A stretch of DNA of 64,000 nucleotides from Salticus scenicus (GCA_963930645.1 OZ005650.1:235318188-235382187), one strand, 5' to 3'. Positions 11,031 through 23,227 are shown, counted from the first letter of the stretch. Numbers and translations are program-made. Notes: generated by a model not told the origin, from the letters alone.

Positions 11031-11562
11031 TACTGTATTTTATGAAGTAATTCCAAGTTAAATTGATTTCTAAAATAAAGTCAATGAGAATCAAAATAAA
11101 GTTTACTCAAATCCTTAAATATTCAATTCAATTAATTTAATCCTTTCAAAATAAAATCGAATTCATATTGGAATAACTGGTGATTTTGATTAATTCAAAT
11201 CGTTCTATAATCAATAAAATTGTTAGTCTATAATCTAATTTGGCTTTATAGCCAATATGTGTATAAACGCTAGAAAAACGGGAGTGTCCACTTTGAATAT
11301 GAAGTTTATGATGAAAGAAGTCATTTTGACTGCTTTAGTCCTTGTAGCATTAATGAAATACTTCAATATTATATAATATATTATTGTACAAAGTACAATA
11401 ATATATATGAATGCAGATTTATATATATATTGATTCATTTAAATAAATATATATTTTGTATATATATTATGTTAAATTATATATATAAATTGTCTATTTA
11501 TATATCTATTTCCTTATTCAACATAAATTATTTACGATTTTAAATATATATACATATAAATA
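11031..11562. other. AT-rich spacer with TA-rich runs
   Basis: No gene or terminal repeat recognised. Many short TATATA runs occur at 11395-11560. Confidence 0.5.
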
Positions 11563-12180
11563 TTGTTACAAAATTGTAAATAATTGTGTAAATTGTGTAA
11601 ATTGTGTAGAGAATTTATACAAAAATACTCTCAAAGAGGAGTAAGTTGTTAGAGTGCTAATTTTGTGCATTTCTAGTCGTTTTAGCGTTGAAATAGCCTT
11701 ATTTTTCCTTAAAAACGCATTAAAAAGCCCCAATAAGGCAAGTAATGGGTTTGGCGTCAAATTTGGCGACTTTTTCCCATCTTGGCGATTTTTTTGGCGA
11801 CCTTGGCGAGAAAATCCTTATAAGGGATATACCAAATATGGAAGCTCTAATCTCATTGGCTGATGAGATATGGAAATTTCTGGAACCTTCCACACTTTTC
11901 TACAGGGTACATATGGAGCGTTTTTGCAGTTCTCAGACAGCTTCGCTAATGCTTGCATTGTTTTGAGCCTCTTTGAAAGAGACTTGCTTTAAGTGTTATT
12001 GCTACACAGTTTGTACTGTGGATATGCTATTGACAGCTGTTGTTTAAGCAGTGTTTACGGGTTGAATTGAAGCTGATACTTGGTTTATAGACCTGTATTT
12101 TTCTGGAACTTTCTGTGAATAAATTACTGAATTTTTGTAAGTTTCGCCTTTCATTCTCGGACAACTCACGAACCCCCAAG
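11563..12180 (+). mobile_element. Possible solo LTR
   Basis: Begins TGTTACAAAATTG, has five TTGGCGA words at 11750-11810, a polyadenylation-type GTGAATAAATTACTG at about 12117, and a C-rich end (TCGGACAACTCACG). This layout resembles Ty3/Gypsy-type LTRs, but no second copy is present and no target duplication was found. Both ends are approximate. Confidence 0.3.
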
Positions 12181-13188
12181 TACGCAAGAAAATATATAAA
12201 ACTAATCACGTAAAAATAGGAATAGAAAAAGGTTTTTCAAGTTTGTTTGATAATGAATTGTTATACATCGAACTAAAGTTAATTCTGTGTATTTAAAAAA
12301 AAAAAAAAAAAAAAGCATTTCGTTACGCTAACGGCTAACGCACATGTAGAAATTTAGAAAGAACCTTCTTCCCTAAAAAATACAAATAAAATGAATAAAA
12401 TAAAATAAAATAAATAAATCTGTTGTGTAACAACCACAGAACTTGAATTACCCGTTACTGGACATGTTTTAAAATCGTTTGGAGATATAGTGGTAAGTAA
12501 ATCCCCCTAACCATTCAGAACCATTCAGATTGTCTAACAATATTTCTACCAATTAGTAGCAAAGTAATACATACGTCATAAAAACATATAAGAAAAAGTT
12601 TATACAGCGAGTTCAAAGAATATTCGATGAACTGTTTTTTGAAACACCAATTTTCAAGATCTATATATAGTTTAACTAACAAAGATGCGTGAATATTTTC
12701 GTATAGTAACCATATAGTACAAACGAAAAGGCCATTCAAAACAAAGATTTATGTGGAAAATTTAAGAAAAAAATCATTAAAATCATTTTTGTGATTCCTA
12801 CTTTCGAGCCTATTTACATGAAAATTTTGTAAACTCATTTTTCAATAGAAATTAACAATTATGTACGAAAGGACTCCTAAAAAGTATATAATATGGCAAG
12901 TTTATAGAGAATTCGTAAAACTGTCTTTAAGAAGCGAGACCTAATATTGACCTACTTCTTTAGGACGCCTAACGATTTTTTTGAAGTAGCCAACTAATAT
13001 ATACGAAAGGACATCTAAAAGAGGGGTTTTTCAGAAAATTGGAAGAAAGTCATTAAAGCCGTTTTTTAGATACAGAGTTGCACTGCCTCTTTCTGCTTTC
13101 CATGTCCCACTTAAAATTTTCCAAATTTCACCAACCATTGGAAAAGTCATCTATACAACAGTCCTTTCTTAAGTATAAAGTTTCATAG

Positions 13189-13225
<37 letters not shown>

Positions 13226-13424
13226 TTTTAAAGATATGATAGAAGATTCCTAGCAAATAAAACATTTGAACTTGTATGATATATGTCTAGAATTCTTTCT
13301 CAGTAACTGTATACATTTATGTTATGAGTTATGCAAATAAAGTTTTATTCACGCTTGCGGACAGTCAGATAAAAACTTTTAGCAAAAATTTCCATACATT
13401 ATGAGATATTTATTTCTTTTTATA
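12181..13424. other. Noncoding; degenerate internal repeats and homopolymers
   Basis: No gene. Words such as TTTATAGAGAATTCGTAAAACTG and CATTAAAATCATTTTTGTGA recur in degenerate form (about 12590-13070) and again at 16990-17700, suggesting old tandem-repeat elements. A poly-A run lies at 12295-12314 and a poly-T run at 13193-13223. Confidence 0.45.
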
Positions 13425-13765
13425 CACTCGAACCTCTCATTAAGGGACACCCTTGGGACCAGACATTTTGTCCCTTAAATAGAGGTGTCCCTTATTCAGA
13501 GGGTCAATAAATTTTTTTTAAATATACACTCAGTTACACATCAATTAATCAATGCACTTTGGCAATGCAAATTACACACTAATAAAGCAAGTCTTTTTAA
13601 AAAGAAAATTACTTACATGATATAGTTAATTATTATATTAGGACCAATTTTACTAACTTACCTATGCCCATAAATTTCTAATTTCTAGGGACTGGGACCA
13701 GAGAATTTGTCCCTTAAATAGAGGTGTCCCTTATTCGGAGGTGTCCCTTATGGGAGGTTCGAGTG
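13425..13765. mobile_element. 341 bp MITE, pogo/Tc1-mariner type
   Basis: The ends are inverted: CACTCGAACCTCTCATTAAG at the left and the matching CCCTTATGGGAGGTTCGAGTG at the right. Both are flanked by TA (13423-13424 and 13766-13767). The subterminal phrase TTTGTCCCTTAAATAGAGGTGTCCCTTATTC appears once near each end. No ORF. TA duplication and TIR style suit the Tc1/mariner/pogo superfamily. Confidence 0.8.
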
Positions 13766-14402
13766 TATTTTGATTGCAGCATGTTGTGTCTGATGTTGTA
13801 TGTCATGCCATTTTTTTTTTTTTTTTTAATTGCCTATGAGTTTAATACCTTACACGTTAAAATATAAAAAAAAAAGGAGCATTTTAGGCAAATTTTACAA
13901 AAACTTTTATTTCTCCGTAAACAGATATTCTAGTCTTAGAGGAAAAAAATGGTACAGATAATTAGAATGATCTTATAATAGCATGATTCAACCAAAGCGC
14001 ATTTTAAGCATTACTTTTTACAAGGTGATCCCAAATATTTTGGGTTTCCTTTTACATTCATGGCCCCTATTTTCTTTGGACAAAACTTTTGCAAAAATAA
14101 TTGATGCACAATACGTTTCTTAATACGCTCAAATTTCAACATGATTTGTTAAGAATTTCTTTTAGATACTCGTATTTGACAAAGCGTGATATCGAAATTG
14201 TTTGGTCATTTCAGTACAACAGTATACATAGATTTTATTACACTTTGTGATAAGTTAAAATATTTCAAATATATAACAACTGAATTCAAAACATAGTTAT
14301 TAAAAAGGGACCAAAAAGAAGAAACTTTGTTGAGATGATTTATTGAGATGAACTGCATAGCTGTCCCTATTTCTTAGATATTCCGTAGCATTATTAGTAA
14401 CT

Positions 14403-14437
<35 letters not shown>

Positions 14438-14659
14438 CTCGAATATGTAATTAAGAATAAGTGAGAAGTAAATTTCTCTGTAAACAAGTGAAAAGGTTAG
14501 AAATCGGCTACTACAATAAATTAGAAATGTTGGCAGCTATGGATCTAAGATGACAGGTATAAAATTGTACGGAAAAATCTCAAAGCTAATAACTATCAGT
14601 TGTAACTGCTATTTGTTTTATCTCTGTATAACAATAGGGGTAAATTGCATTTATATAAC
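13766..14659. other. Spacer, no gene recognised
   Basis: AT-rich, with poly-T runs at 13810-13827 and 14406-14437. No supported feature. Confidence 0.5.
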
Positions 14660-14661
14660 TA

Positions 14662-15954
14662 CGAGGGTTGCTAATTATATTTCTGGCCTAATAATGAAAA
14701 AACAAATATGTAGGATCGAAATTGGTTTTATTGTTTTTCAAAATATTCTCCATGATGATCAATACACTTTTGCATGCGTTTGAACCAATTTTCAAAGCAC
14801 TTTTTCCAGTCCGATTGAGGTAACTCCAAAACATGCGTTTTGAATGCATCAACCGCTTCTTCGGGGGTCGAAAATCGTTGTCCACGTAATTTATTTTTGA
14901 TGTGTGGGAATAAGAAGAAGTCATTGGGTGCCAAATCAGGGCTGTACGGCGGATGACCCATCAGTTCGATCTTTCGCTCAGTCAGAAATGCATTTGTTTG
15001 AGTCGATGTGTGAGAGCTCGCATTGTCATGATGAAGAGTGATTCGCCTGTTCTTCTGCTTTTTTTCGAATTTCTCCGATGACTTCTGGCAAACAAATGGT
15101 CGTGTACCATTCAGAATTGACCGTCCTGCGTTGCTCTAACGCCACTGTTGCCACATGACCGTTAATGCCGAAGAAACAGGCAATCATTTGTTTCGATGTG
15201 CTTCTTCCTCGAACAACTTTTGTTGGTTTAGCCTCGCCTTGGAAGACCCATACAGTTGATTGCTGTTTTGTTTCCGGCTCATATGCATAGATCCATGATT
15301 CGTCACCTGTGTAGATGTTATACACAGCCTTTGATGTACCTTGAACGTATTTTTCCAACATTTCCTTGAACCAATCGACACGAGCCTTTTTTTGAGCGTT
15401 TGTCAGATTATGCGGGATCCAACGCGAACAAATTTTTTTTACGATCAAATGTTCATGCAATATTTTATTGATGCTAGTCATACTAATGTCCAAAGACGCC
15501 TCAATCTCACGGTATGTCACATGACGATCTTGCTTTATCAGTTCACGCGCAGCATCGATCTTTTCTGGCACAACAACGGATTTTGGACGACCTGCACGGG
15601 ATTCGTCCTGGATCGAACATCGACCACGATTAAATTCGTTATACCAATTTTTTACAGTGCTGTAGGATGGCGCTTTATCGCTGTATAAAGAATTAAGTTC
15701 ATCGAAGCACTCTTGTCTTGACAATCCACGTCGAAAGTTATGAAAAATAATCGCACGAAAATTTTCACGATTCAATTCCATTTTTTGAAAGAGAAGAACT
15801 TTTCAATTTACTGTCAACAACACAAATAAAGCTATAATGGTAAATCGTCTGCTGAATTTACGTTTAAAAATATCAAACTTTCGATTAAAATCGTCTGTGG
15901 TCGCCTAGCAACACTTACTGTTGCCAAGGCCAGAAATATAAATAGCAACCCTCG
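14662..15954 (-). mobile_element. Mariner transposon, full length (1,293 bp)
   Basis: Inverted ends CGAGGGTTGCTAATTATA and its partner TATAAATAGCAACCCTCG are each flanked by TA (14660-14661 and 15955-15956), the expected target duplication. Size and layout are typical of mariner. The transposase reads on the minus strand and carries one frameshift. Confidence 0.92.
14728..15781 (-). pseudogene. Mariner transposase (one frameshift)
   Basis: A cut-and-paste transposase of the DD34D type. The first 250 codons from the ATG at 15781 include the N-terminal helix-turn-helix DNA-binding region (motif GRPKSV near residue 65, linker WIPHNLT) and the first catalytic Asp in GDESW (residue 160). The frame is lost in a 7-A run near 15050 and continues one frame over with HHDNASSHT (Asp at 15025-15027) and PPYSPDLAPNDFF (Asp at 14920-14922), exactly 34 residues apart, ending at 14728. 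All three catalytic residues survive, so one indel in a homopolymer is the only break seen; a sequencing error is possible. Because TIRs and target duplication are intact, the insertion is fairly young. Confidence 0.9.
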
Positions 15955-15956
15955 TA

Positions 15957-16439
15957 TCTTAATTTAATTACCAAACTCTCAATTATGCAAATAATATCTC
16001 ATGAAATAACTATGAAGTACGTCATTAATTTAGGTATATTCGTAAGTAATTTTGATAATTATATTAAAGTATTATTTCTTCTTTTTAGTCTTTTTTTTTT
16101 TCTAAAAATATATATCATTTTTTTCTGTACCATAAATAAGCTAGAAAAATATAAATTTATTTCCGCGAAAACAACACTCCAAATAATGAACCAGCTACAA
16201 GAAATAAACAGCTTTCTAAACAATAAATTTCTCGAGTAACTTCTTAAATTTAATCTACATTTGAAAGTAATATCTAATATATGTTTAAATAAATAAATAA
16301 CATTTAGCATTTTATATCTTAGTATACTCAAAACGTAGTTGGCAAATGGCTTCATGAAAGTTTTATATATATATATTTTTTTCTTTATACGTGAAAAAAA
16401 AAAAAAAAAAAACTTTTTTTGCGTGTAATTTAAAATAAT
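15957..16439. other. Spacer, no gene recognised
   Basis: AT-rich. A short ORF at 15985-16239 shows only low-complexity Phe/Leu/Ile content. A poly-A run lies near 16397-16412. Confidence 0.5.
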
Positions 16440-16562
16440 AATATTATAGTTTTAAAAAATTAAAGAACACGCTTTTATAGAAATGTGAACTAAAAAGCAC
16501 AAAATATATATCTTAGTATTAAAATGCAGGGTAAAAGAAAATCGTGTGAGTGACACACCATA
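16440..16562 (+). mobile_element. Family 4 fragment (3' end)
   Basis: The stretch TAGTATTAAAATGCAGGG ... AGAAAATCGTGTGAGTGACACACCA matches, in reverse, the 3' end of the family 4 copies at 19493 and 60229. It includes the terminal hairpin GTGTGagtgaCACAC. The 5' part is missing or too diverged. Confidence 0.6.
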
Positions 16563-16617
16563 ATATTTACATACATTTCAATCCTTAATTAAAATAATTT
16601 AGAATTAAACAAAAACC

Positions 16618-16705
16618 ATTTTTAAAAAATCTCCCCTGACTGGGCTCGAACGCTAGACCTTTAGGTTCGTAGCGCGAAGCTGTACCTCACAGCCACGGCG
16701 TTCAC
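16618..16705 (-). repeat. tRNA-like sequence or SINE head
   Basis: On the minus strand it reads like a tRNA, with GCCGTGGCTGTGAGG (box A-like) and GCGTTCGAGCCC (box B-like) about 45 bp apart and an anticodon-loop-like CTACGAA. Arms pair imperfectly, so it is more likely a tRNA pseudogene or a SINE head than a working tRNA gene. Confidence 0.45.
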
Positions 16706-18452
16706 GTAGGGAATGTCTTTTTTTACAATATAGATTTTTTGTTTGCTCCCAGAGCGGTTACAAACGTACATACAAACATACATACATGTGAAGCTAATAA
16801 AAGCGTGTTAAAAATCTTGTGCGACGACTTTATCCTCACGATTTTCATTACTACATATAAATACTACACGTACTACATATAAATTCTTTCTGGTGATAAT
16901 GTGGTTAGAGGATATAAAAATAAACCAAACAATCATGCGCATAAAATTTTTTCGATAGTAGACACCTAATATATACGTCGTCGTAAACAAACATGAATGA
17001 CAGTTAATACAACGAGTTTAGAGAAATCTGGTAGAGTCGTTTTGAAACGCTATTATCCCAGATCAAAAACCCACTTACTAATCATTCAATTCATGTCAAT
17101 TTTCCTCTAGTAATCAGTTAATACATAATATTAAAAAGCGACTTGGTGCTAAATAAATAAACACAGGTAAAATCTTCAATTACTGAAATGCCAAAGAGAA
17201 TAATGGAATAGCCGACAGCTTTTTCGGTAGCATTTAGCATGAAATGCCGCTAAATGACTATATGGAAACAACTGTATACTGTTTCATTATTCTCTTTGGC
17301 GTTCAAGACATTAAAGATTGATTCGATGTTCATTCAATTAATACATGCAAAAGGACATATAAACAAAAGTGTGTGTAGCAGATTAGGAAAAAAAAATCAC
17401 TTCCGATTTTCACAAAAACTTGGAAAATTTATCTTTTCACAGAAAAACAAAAACAAAAATTACATCTCAAAGAACATCTGAAAGTGACTTAATACGGAGT
17501 GTTTGAAGAAAATCCGCAAAGCTCCTTTTCCTAAAACCCACATGTGAGACCTAAAATTGCCTATTTATAACTACCGTCTATCAATATTCCCGAATTATCC
17601 AACAAATATAAATGCAAAAAAAAGATCTAAATAGAATTTTATACAGAAAAATTTTAAAGAAACTCCTTAGAGTTATTTTTAAGATCCGTACTTACATTTC
17701 ATTTGCCGGTTTTTCACTTTCTACTTCCGTTTTTCCAATTTTTATGAAATTCAATAAAATTATTTGTGTATTGTCTTGACTTTTTATGAAGTTTCGTAAT
17801 TCTATCTTTGTGTTTTGGAGATAGGATAGACAAAAGATTTCACGCACACATGCATACACACACGCACATTTACACTAACAAATTGTCAAAACCATCTTTT
17901 GGATTCGGGCGACAACATAACATGCAAATGAGAAAAAAACTCGATATCGAAATTTTTATTCAAATGCAATAAAATATTATAGTCTAGTAATGGTATTAAA
18001 AAAATATAAATCTACATTCTTAATTATATTAATATATTTTCATTGTAACGACATTAAATATCAACCATCAATATTACAAAATCGAGTATATAAATAATAA
18101 TTCAGACATAAAACTATTTTTTTTCTTAAAATATATTTTTTCCTGTCTGATGATTCTTATTTGCATTTCAGATGTATTGCGTAAAATTTTTCAGATTTAT
18201 ATAGTTACTATGTAACTATATTTTTCTTTCCATTTCTAAAAATCTTAATTCATTTAATTTATTGTATATATTAACATTTAGAATTTTTGTTTAGTAGCTG
18301 TTTTTTTCCCTAGTTCACGGCGAAACAATTCTCTTTAAAAACTTTATATTTGATTGCTTTAACTTTAATCTTTTCTAGATAGGAATAGTAGTATTTTATA
18401 TTCATGCATTATATTAGCTAAGTAAATAATTACAGTAAAAATATAAAAACAA
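16706..18452. other. Noncoding; old degenerate repeats
   Basis: No gene. The stretch 16990-17820 repeats words seen at 12590-13400. CA-rich microsatellite DNA lies at 17845-17875, next to sequence resembling the 5' blocks of families 1-4. A small PLE-end relic is listed separately at 17185-17300. Confidence 0.4.
17185..17300. repeat. Hairpin relic resembling a PLE terminal repeat
   Basis: GCCAAAGAGAATAATG (17191) is repeated inverted as CATTATTCTCTTTGGC (17284). Between them, GACAGCTTTTTCGGTAGCATTTAGC aligns with CATACAGCTGTTTCGGCAGCCTTAAGC of the PLE end at 62016-62045. The CTGANGA core is no longer recognisable. Confidence 0.4.
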
Positions 18453-19488
18453 TCTGGAGTGACACCACTCGACTTTTTGAACAATAAGTAATGAACGGTT
18501 CTGTAAATAAATTAAAGTAAGACAAGTAGTTAAATAAGCAAAAGTGAAAAATATAATAGGGGGGTTGAGTATTTTCCCCATTGTTTAACTTTAGGGGATT
18601 GCACTTCATATAATTTTAACCCATAGATCATAATGATATAGAATTTTTCTTTGCGTCCTTGTAAAAATAATCTATCAGGGCTGGATTCACCAAAATCTGC
18701 ACAATTTGCGCGACAGTAATCGATAACATACGTATAAATTTTCAACTCAGTCGAATAAGGCGTTTAAACGCTAGCGCACTTTAAAATATTTGGGGCCATA
18801 GGGCATAATGATAAAAAAAATTTCTTTGTGTGTCTGTAAAAAAACTATAAATGCTATATTCACCAAATTCTATACACTTCATGCGACGGGGATTTATAAA
18901 ATGTGTAATTTTTTTTAGCTCAGATAAATGAGGTGTTTAGATGCTATCGTAATTTGGAAAATTTGGCCCCGTAGGCCATAATGATAAATAATTTTTCTTT
19001 GAGTCCCTGTAAAAAAACTAAAAAATTTTCTTTGTGTGTCTGAAGAAAACTATAAATGCTATATTCACCAAACTCTATACACTTCATGCGACGGGGTTTT
19101 ATAAAATGTGTACATTTTTTTAGCTCAGACAAATAAGGTGTTTAGACGCTATCATAATTTGAAAAATTTTGGCTCCGTAGGCCATAATGATAAAGAATTT
19201 TTCTTTGTGTCCCTGTAAAAAAAAACTGCAAATGCTAGATTCACCAAAATCAATAGAGTTCGTGCTATGGTGACATACAGCATACGTACCGAATTTCACC
19301 TCATTTGAACAAAGCGTTTATGTGCTATCGTGTTCACTCACATACATACATACACACATACATACATCATTCTAAAAATAGAAAAAATAAACTCAGGGGA
19401 CATCAAAACATATAGCAACATCAAAATCTCAAAGTCAGTTTTTTGACATGATTACTATACTTTCCTTACATATGTATGTTCAGAAAGT
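18453..19488 (-). mobile_element. Family 3 element, copy a
   Basis: The reverse 3' end is ATCTGGAGTGACACCACTCG (hairpin TGGAG/CTCCA type) and the reverse 5' palindrome is ACTTTCCTTACA ... TGTTCAGAAAGT at 19460-19488. In between are about four units of a ~175 bp repeat with the words ATAATGATAAAGAATTTTTC, TAGATTCACCAAAATC and GTTTAGACGCTATCG. A TACATACATA microsatellite lies near the 5' end. No ORF. Confidence 0.7.
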
Positions 19489-19492
19489 AAAT

Positions 19493-20713
19493 AATCTGGT
19501 GTGTCACTCACACGATTTTCTCTTGCTCTGCATTTTAATACTATAAAGATAGATTGCATATTCTTAAGATTAATAAGTCTTAAGTCTTAAGATTTTTCTT
19601 AAGTCTTAAGATTAATAGCGTAAGATAATAAAGATTAATGTACTTTTAAAATTATCTAAAATAGGTTTAGGAACAGTATTGTTCGACATGTAATTATGTG
19701 TGAGGGGGGCTACCGCCCCCCTCAACCCCCCGTTTAATTATAGTGCATACAAAGGTTTTAAAACAAATCATAGTTGTTCTTAATTTGCCTTCAAACTTAC
19801 CAATCTTGTTCAATTTTTTAAGTAGAAACCTAATACGGACGTCAAAATTTTAAATTTGGATTTCCTGAACTTATTTGTTTTTAAGTAAGCTGATCACAGA
19901 CATACATACAAATCGACAGCTAAAAATTGGACTTTCATAATCAGGGCGCCTCAACAACATAATATTATACAAAATATCAGAGATGAAAATTCAAAAAATA
20001 CTTTGTTTATAGCATGCATATGAAAAATTAATTTTGCTTCCTGAGCAGTGGTCGTCGTCATAGTAAAATGTAGCAAAGTATTTCCATCAATTACATTCAA
20101 TAGAATAGAACGTTTAGCTTAATTTTAGGTAGTCCTGTATATTTTCTATAATCAAAATTCACTATAAGAAATATTATGTACTTAAACTCATTCTTACTTG
20201 AATAACATCTAACGCAAAAGGAGTTACAATTTCACAATTTCCAAGTGTAGCCACAATATATCCAAATACTTTAGGTAGCCCTGTAAATGAATGATGAATG
20301 GTTTCCATATCATAAGCTGCACAAAACATGCTTTTATGCATATAAAAAAAATCATTCCGTCTAATTTAAGACAGCGTATAAATCTTAAAATGTATTTGCC
20401 TGCAATTTTCCCCATAGACGTAATGTAATTAAATTATCCTGGGTGGCCCTGAACACGGACCGTTTCCTTGATCTAAACGAAAAGTTTAGTATAGCATCCC
20501 TATATGATACATATTTAGAATACCATGTTTGGACTTTCTGCTGCTATTTGTTCTTGAGTTACGCTGATAACAAACAGACACAAACAGACAGACACACAGA
20601 CCAACCGCTAAAAGTATGACTTTCGGATTCAGGGAACCTCAAAATGTGTAAAAACTAAATTTCAAAAATTTGGCTGTTAAACAATACTTTCTCTACCATA
20701 TGGATAAGAGTAA
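19493..20713 (-). mobile_element. Family 4 element, copy a
   Basis: The reverse 3' end AATCTGGTGTGTCACTCACACG (hairpin GTGTG/CACAC) starts 5 bp after the family 3 copy. The reverse 5' palindrome (ACTTTCTCTACC ... GGATAAGAGTAAG) is at 20687-20713. A strong GGGGGGC/GCCCCCC hairpin lies at 19705-19722. The block CATAGACGTAATGTAATTA and the microsatellite of CAGACACA type precede the 5' palindrome. The same parts occur in copy b at 60.2-61.2 kb. No ORF. Confidence 0.65.
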
Positions 20714-20744
20714 GCAGTAAGTATATAAAATTGATTTTTATATT

Positions 20745-20795
20745 ATTTTTTTATATATATTATTTTAAAATATATATATATATATATATATTACA
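20745..20795. repeat. (AT)n microsatellite
   Basis: TA-rich run with about 13 uninterrupted TA units between family 4 copy a and the family 3 fragment. Confidence 0.8.
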
Positions 20796-20899
20796 AATGT
20801 TTTTTTGTTTTTTTCTCTCAGTAAGTTTGGCATTGGTAATGTATATTTAGGAAATAAAAATTCTAATATGCATTTTTTTTTCATATGTTTATTTTAAAA

Positions 20900-21138
20900 A
20901 TTCAATAGGGTTCGTACTATGGTGACTTACAATATACGTACCAACTTTCAGCTTATTCGAACAAAGCGTTTAGACGCTAGCGTGTTCACGCACCGGCATA
21001 CACACACACATACATACATCATCGTAAAAATAGTGAAAACGGACTCGTGGGACCTCGAAACGTATAGAAACATCAAAAACTCTAATTCGGATTTTTGACA
21101 TTATTACAATACTTTCCTCACTATAGTGTTCGGAAAGT
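20900..21138 (-). mobile_element. Family 3 fragment (5' end), copy b
   Basis: Contains one internal unit (GGGTTCGTACTATGGTGAC ... GTTTAGACGCTAGCGTG), the CATACA microsatellite, the GGACCTCGAAACGTATAGAAAC block and the reverse 5' palindrome ACTTTCCTCACTATAGTGTTCGGAAAGT ending at 21138. It matches 23228-23500 in reverse. The 3' part is missing. Confidence 0.7.
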
Positions 21139-21394
21139 AAAAAATATTTCTTTTAGAAATTAAGCCTGTTAATGAAGAGTGGCAATAGTCATTTGGCTTA
21201 TCATGATATTTGTAAATTTTTGCTTTTTTTTTCCTTTTACTGAATTTTGCATTTACTGAATGTAATTATATTCTTTCTTTTTTTTTTTTTTTTATAAAGT
21301 TTTTAATATTTGAACAATAAATGATATTGAATGAACTTAGCCTTTTGCCATTAGCTTTTTGCTTCAATTTTTTAACTAATTAATGTGAAACAAA

Positions 21395-21716
21395 TTGAGT
21401 TGATTGGTTGGTTGGGTTTTACCCCACGCAATTGCTGCACAGTGGGCAATGGCGACAATCTCGGGCTCACCCTTACAGATGATCCGGAGAAATGCCAACG
21501 CAATTTTGATTCTCCACAGAAGGGATGGCTTTCCCGTTTCGGTGACCTCCAGAGGTATAATTTTGTTGGAAACATAGAGGACATTGCGGCCACGACAGAT
21601 TTTACGTGCACTAGCCACCATTAGTGTCCGCGACGGTCTTTGGACGGCTCGAGTACCGAACCCACCATCTTCCAATTACGAGCCCGGCGCTCTACCGGCT
21701 GGGCTACCGCGGCCCG
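21395..21716 (-). repeat. tRNA-derived SINE 1
   Basis: On the minus strand it starts with a tRNA-like head: GGGCCGCGG, box A TAGCCCAGCCGG (fits TRGYNNARNNGG) and a box B-like GGGTTCGGTACTC. A GC-richer body of ~230 bp follows, and it ends in an AACCCAACCAACCAATCAAC tail. The base composition stands out from the AT-rich surroundings. Internal pol III promoter boxes would drive its transcription; mobilisation would need a LINE not present here. Confidence 0.75.
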
Positions 21717-23227
21717 AAAACTTTGAAAGAAATAATATAATTCCATTTAGAAAAACATTACTGATTTTATAATTACAAAACCATTCTTGAAATGCATTTT
21801 GACATATTAATGTCGTTTAAGTACAAGTAAAATTCACTAATTTTTTCCGTAAAACAGAAAATCTTTTTTAGCTGTAGGATACAATTTCGGCAATTACGGC
21901 ATGGCGATTTATTCAGAAAAAGTTCCTATCCCTAAGTCTCTATCACTAACTGCATCGCTATCAGCAAACCGATTACTGTTTTATGATCGCAAGTATACAT
22001 GTGAGCCAAAACGAATTTACTTAATGTCTGGTCCAATTACCACCTAACCAAATTCGCCCCGCAGCAATATGCTGGCTGTTATAAAGACTGAATATTCAAA
22101 AGCATCAATTCTGGTCCAGTGAATACAGGTAATCAAATATTGACTGAAGATGATTCAATAACCAGTTGCACAGATTCCAATATAAGTTATATAGGTGGCA
22201 TGGTTGGTGCTCTTTTCTTTCACTATTCGAACGATATGTCTGATAATTCTATAGAGAGAATACCGTGTAGCTGCAGTAGTTCAGGTCCAAGCATAAAAGA
22301 ATTTTTAAGGCAATGGTATTTAGACCAAAAAAAAAAAAAAAAAAAAAATCCAGCATCCACTAGAAATGTTAATAAGAGAACTTAATATTGTTTTAAAATG
22401 TTAATGCACTTGCTAGCATCTTAAACAATATAAACTCTTAAAAGCGATTTATGAAGACCATGATCTTCTAAAGAAACTTCTATTCATTTTAACAGCAAAC
22501 TTCACCGATTTGTTTTATGATTTCAATAAATTAGTGAGACATTTCTGTACAAATTTCAGGAAATTAATCATCTGACCATCTATGTGCTAATTAAATACTG
22601 ACATCGCCATTAACGTGAACCGTACAGCATCGAAACGGTAACGTATCGACATACCGAAATTCTATTTCGCCGGTACTAATCCAAATCTGTGCCAGTGCCC
22701 TTTGGCGGCGTTGCAGCGGAGAGGACAGAAACATTATAGAACCGATACAAAATGTGGTATGCCGCCCATAAGCATTGTAATCTGCATGCCATACGTTTTT
22801 CATGACTGGCCTGGTTGTTGTGTGTTTTTGAGGTTAGTTCTTATCTATATATAGTTATGCTGGATTTCTTGCACATTTTGTAAATTTGTTAAAAACTTTT
22901 AACTTAAAAATGTGTAATTCACTGCTTTTTGTGAATAAAATAGTAAAAACTGGTAAAGATGTTTCACAATCTACGTAATTTTGAATCATTAGGAACCATC
23001 ATGTTATTTAAACTGTCAGTTTGGAAACACGTACGTTACTTTTGGTTTTTATTGTTGCAGAAAGCTTTGTTTATATCATTTCTAACCTCTACAAACTGAG
23101 TATAATTTCATGGTCTTTATAATTGCATGCGTTTCAGGTATACCTTGATTTAAATCTGAACACTTAGGTGATTAAAACAAAATACAATATTAAAAAATAA
23201 ATTTGATTATTAAATATGTTACTTATT
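21717..23227. other. Spacer without recognised gene
   Basis: Two moderately GC-richer patches (21895-22290 and 22590-22800) contain short ORFs with no motif I recognise. A poly-A run is at 22327-22347. They could be old retroelement pieces; nothing firmer can be said. Confidence 0.4.

Noticed and set aside
11872..11890. GATGAGATATGGAAA as another hammerhead
   Set aside because: Only the TGATGA word matches; there is no stem II or stem I partner.
16618..16705. Working tRNA gene
   Set aside because: Box A/B-like words are present, but the stems pair poorly and there is no clean acceptor stem; a SINE head or pseudogene fits better.
22119..22803. Short ORFs in a GC-richer patch as possible host exons
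   Set aside because: No recognised domain, no clear splice sites and poly-A in the reading frame.
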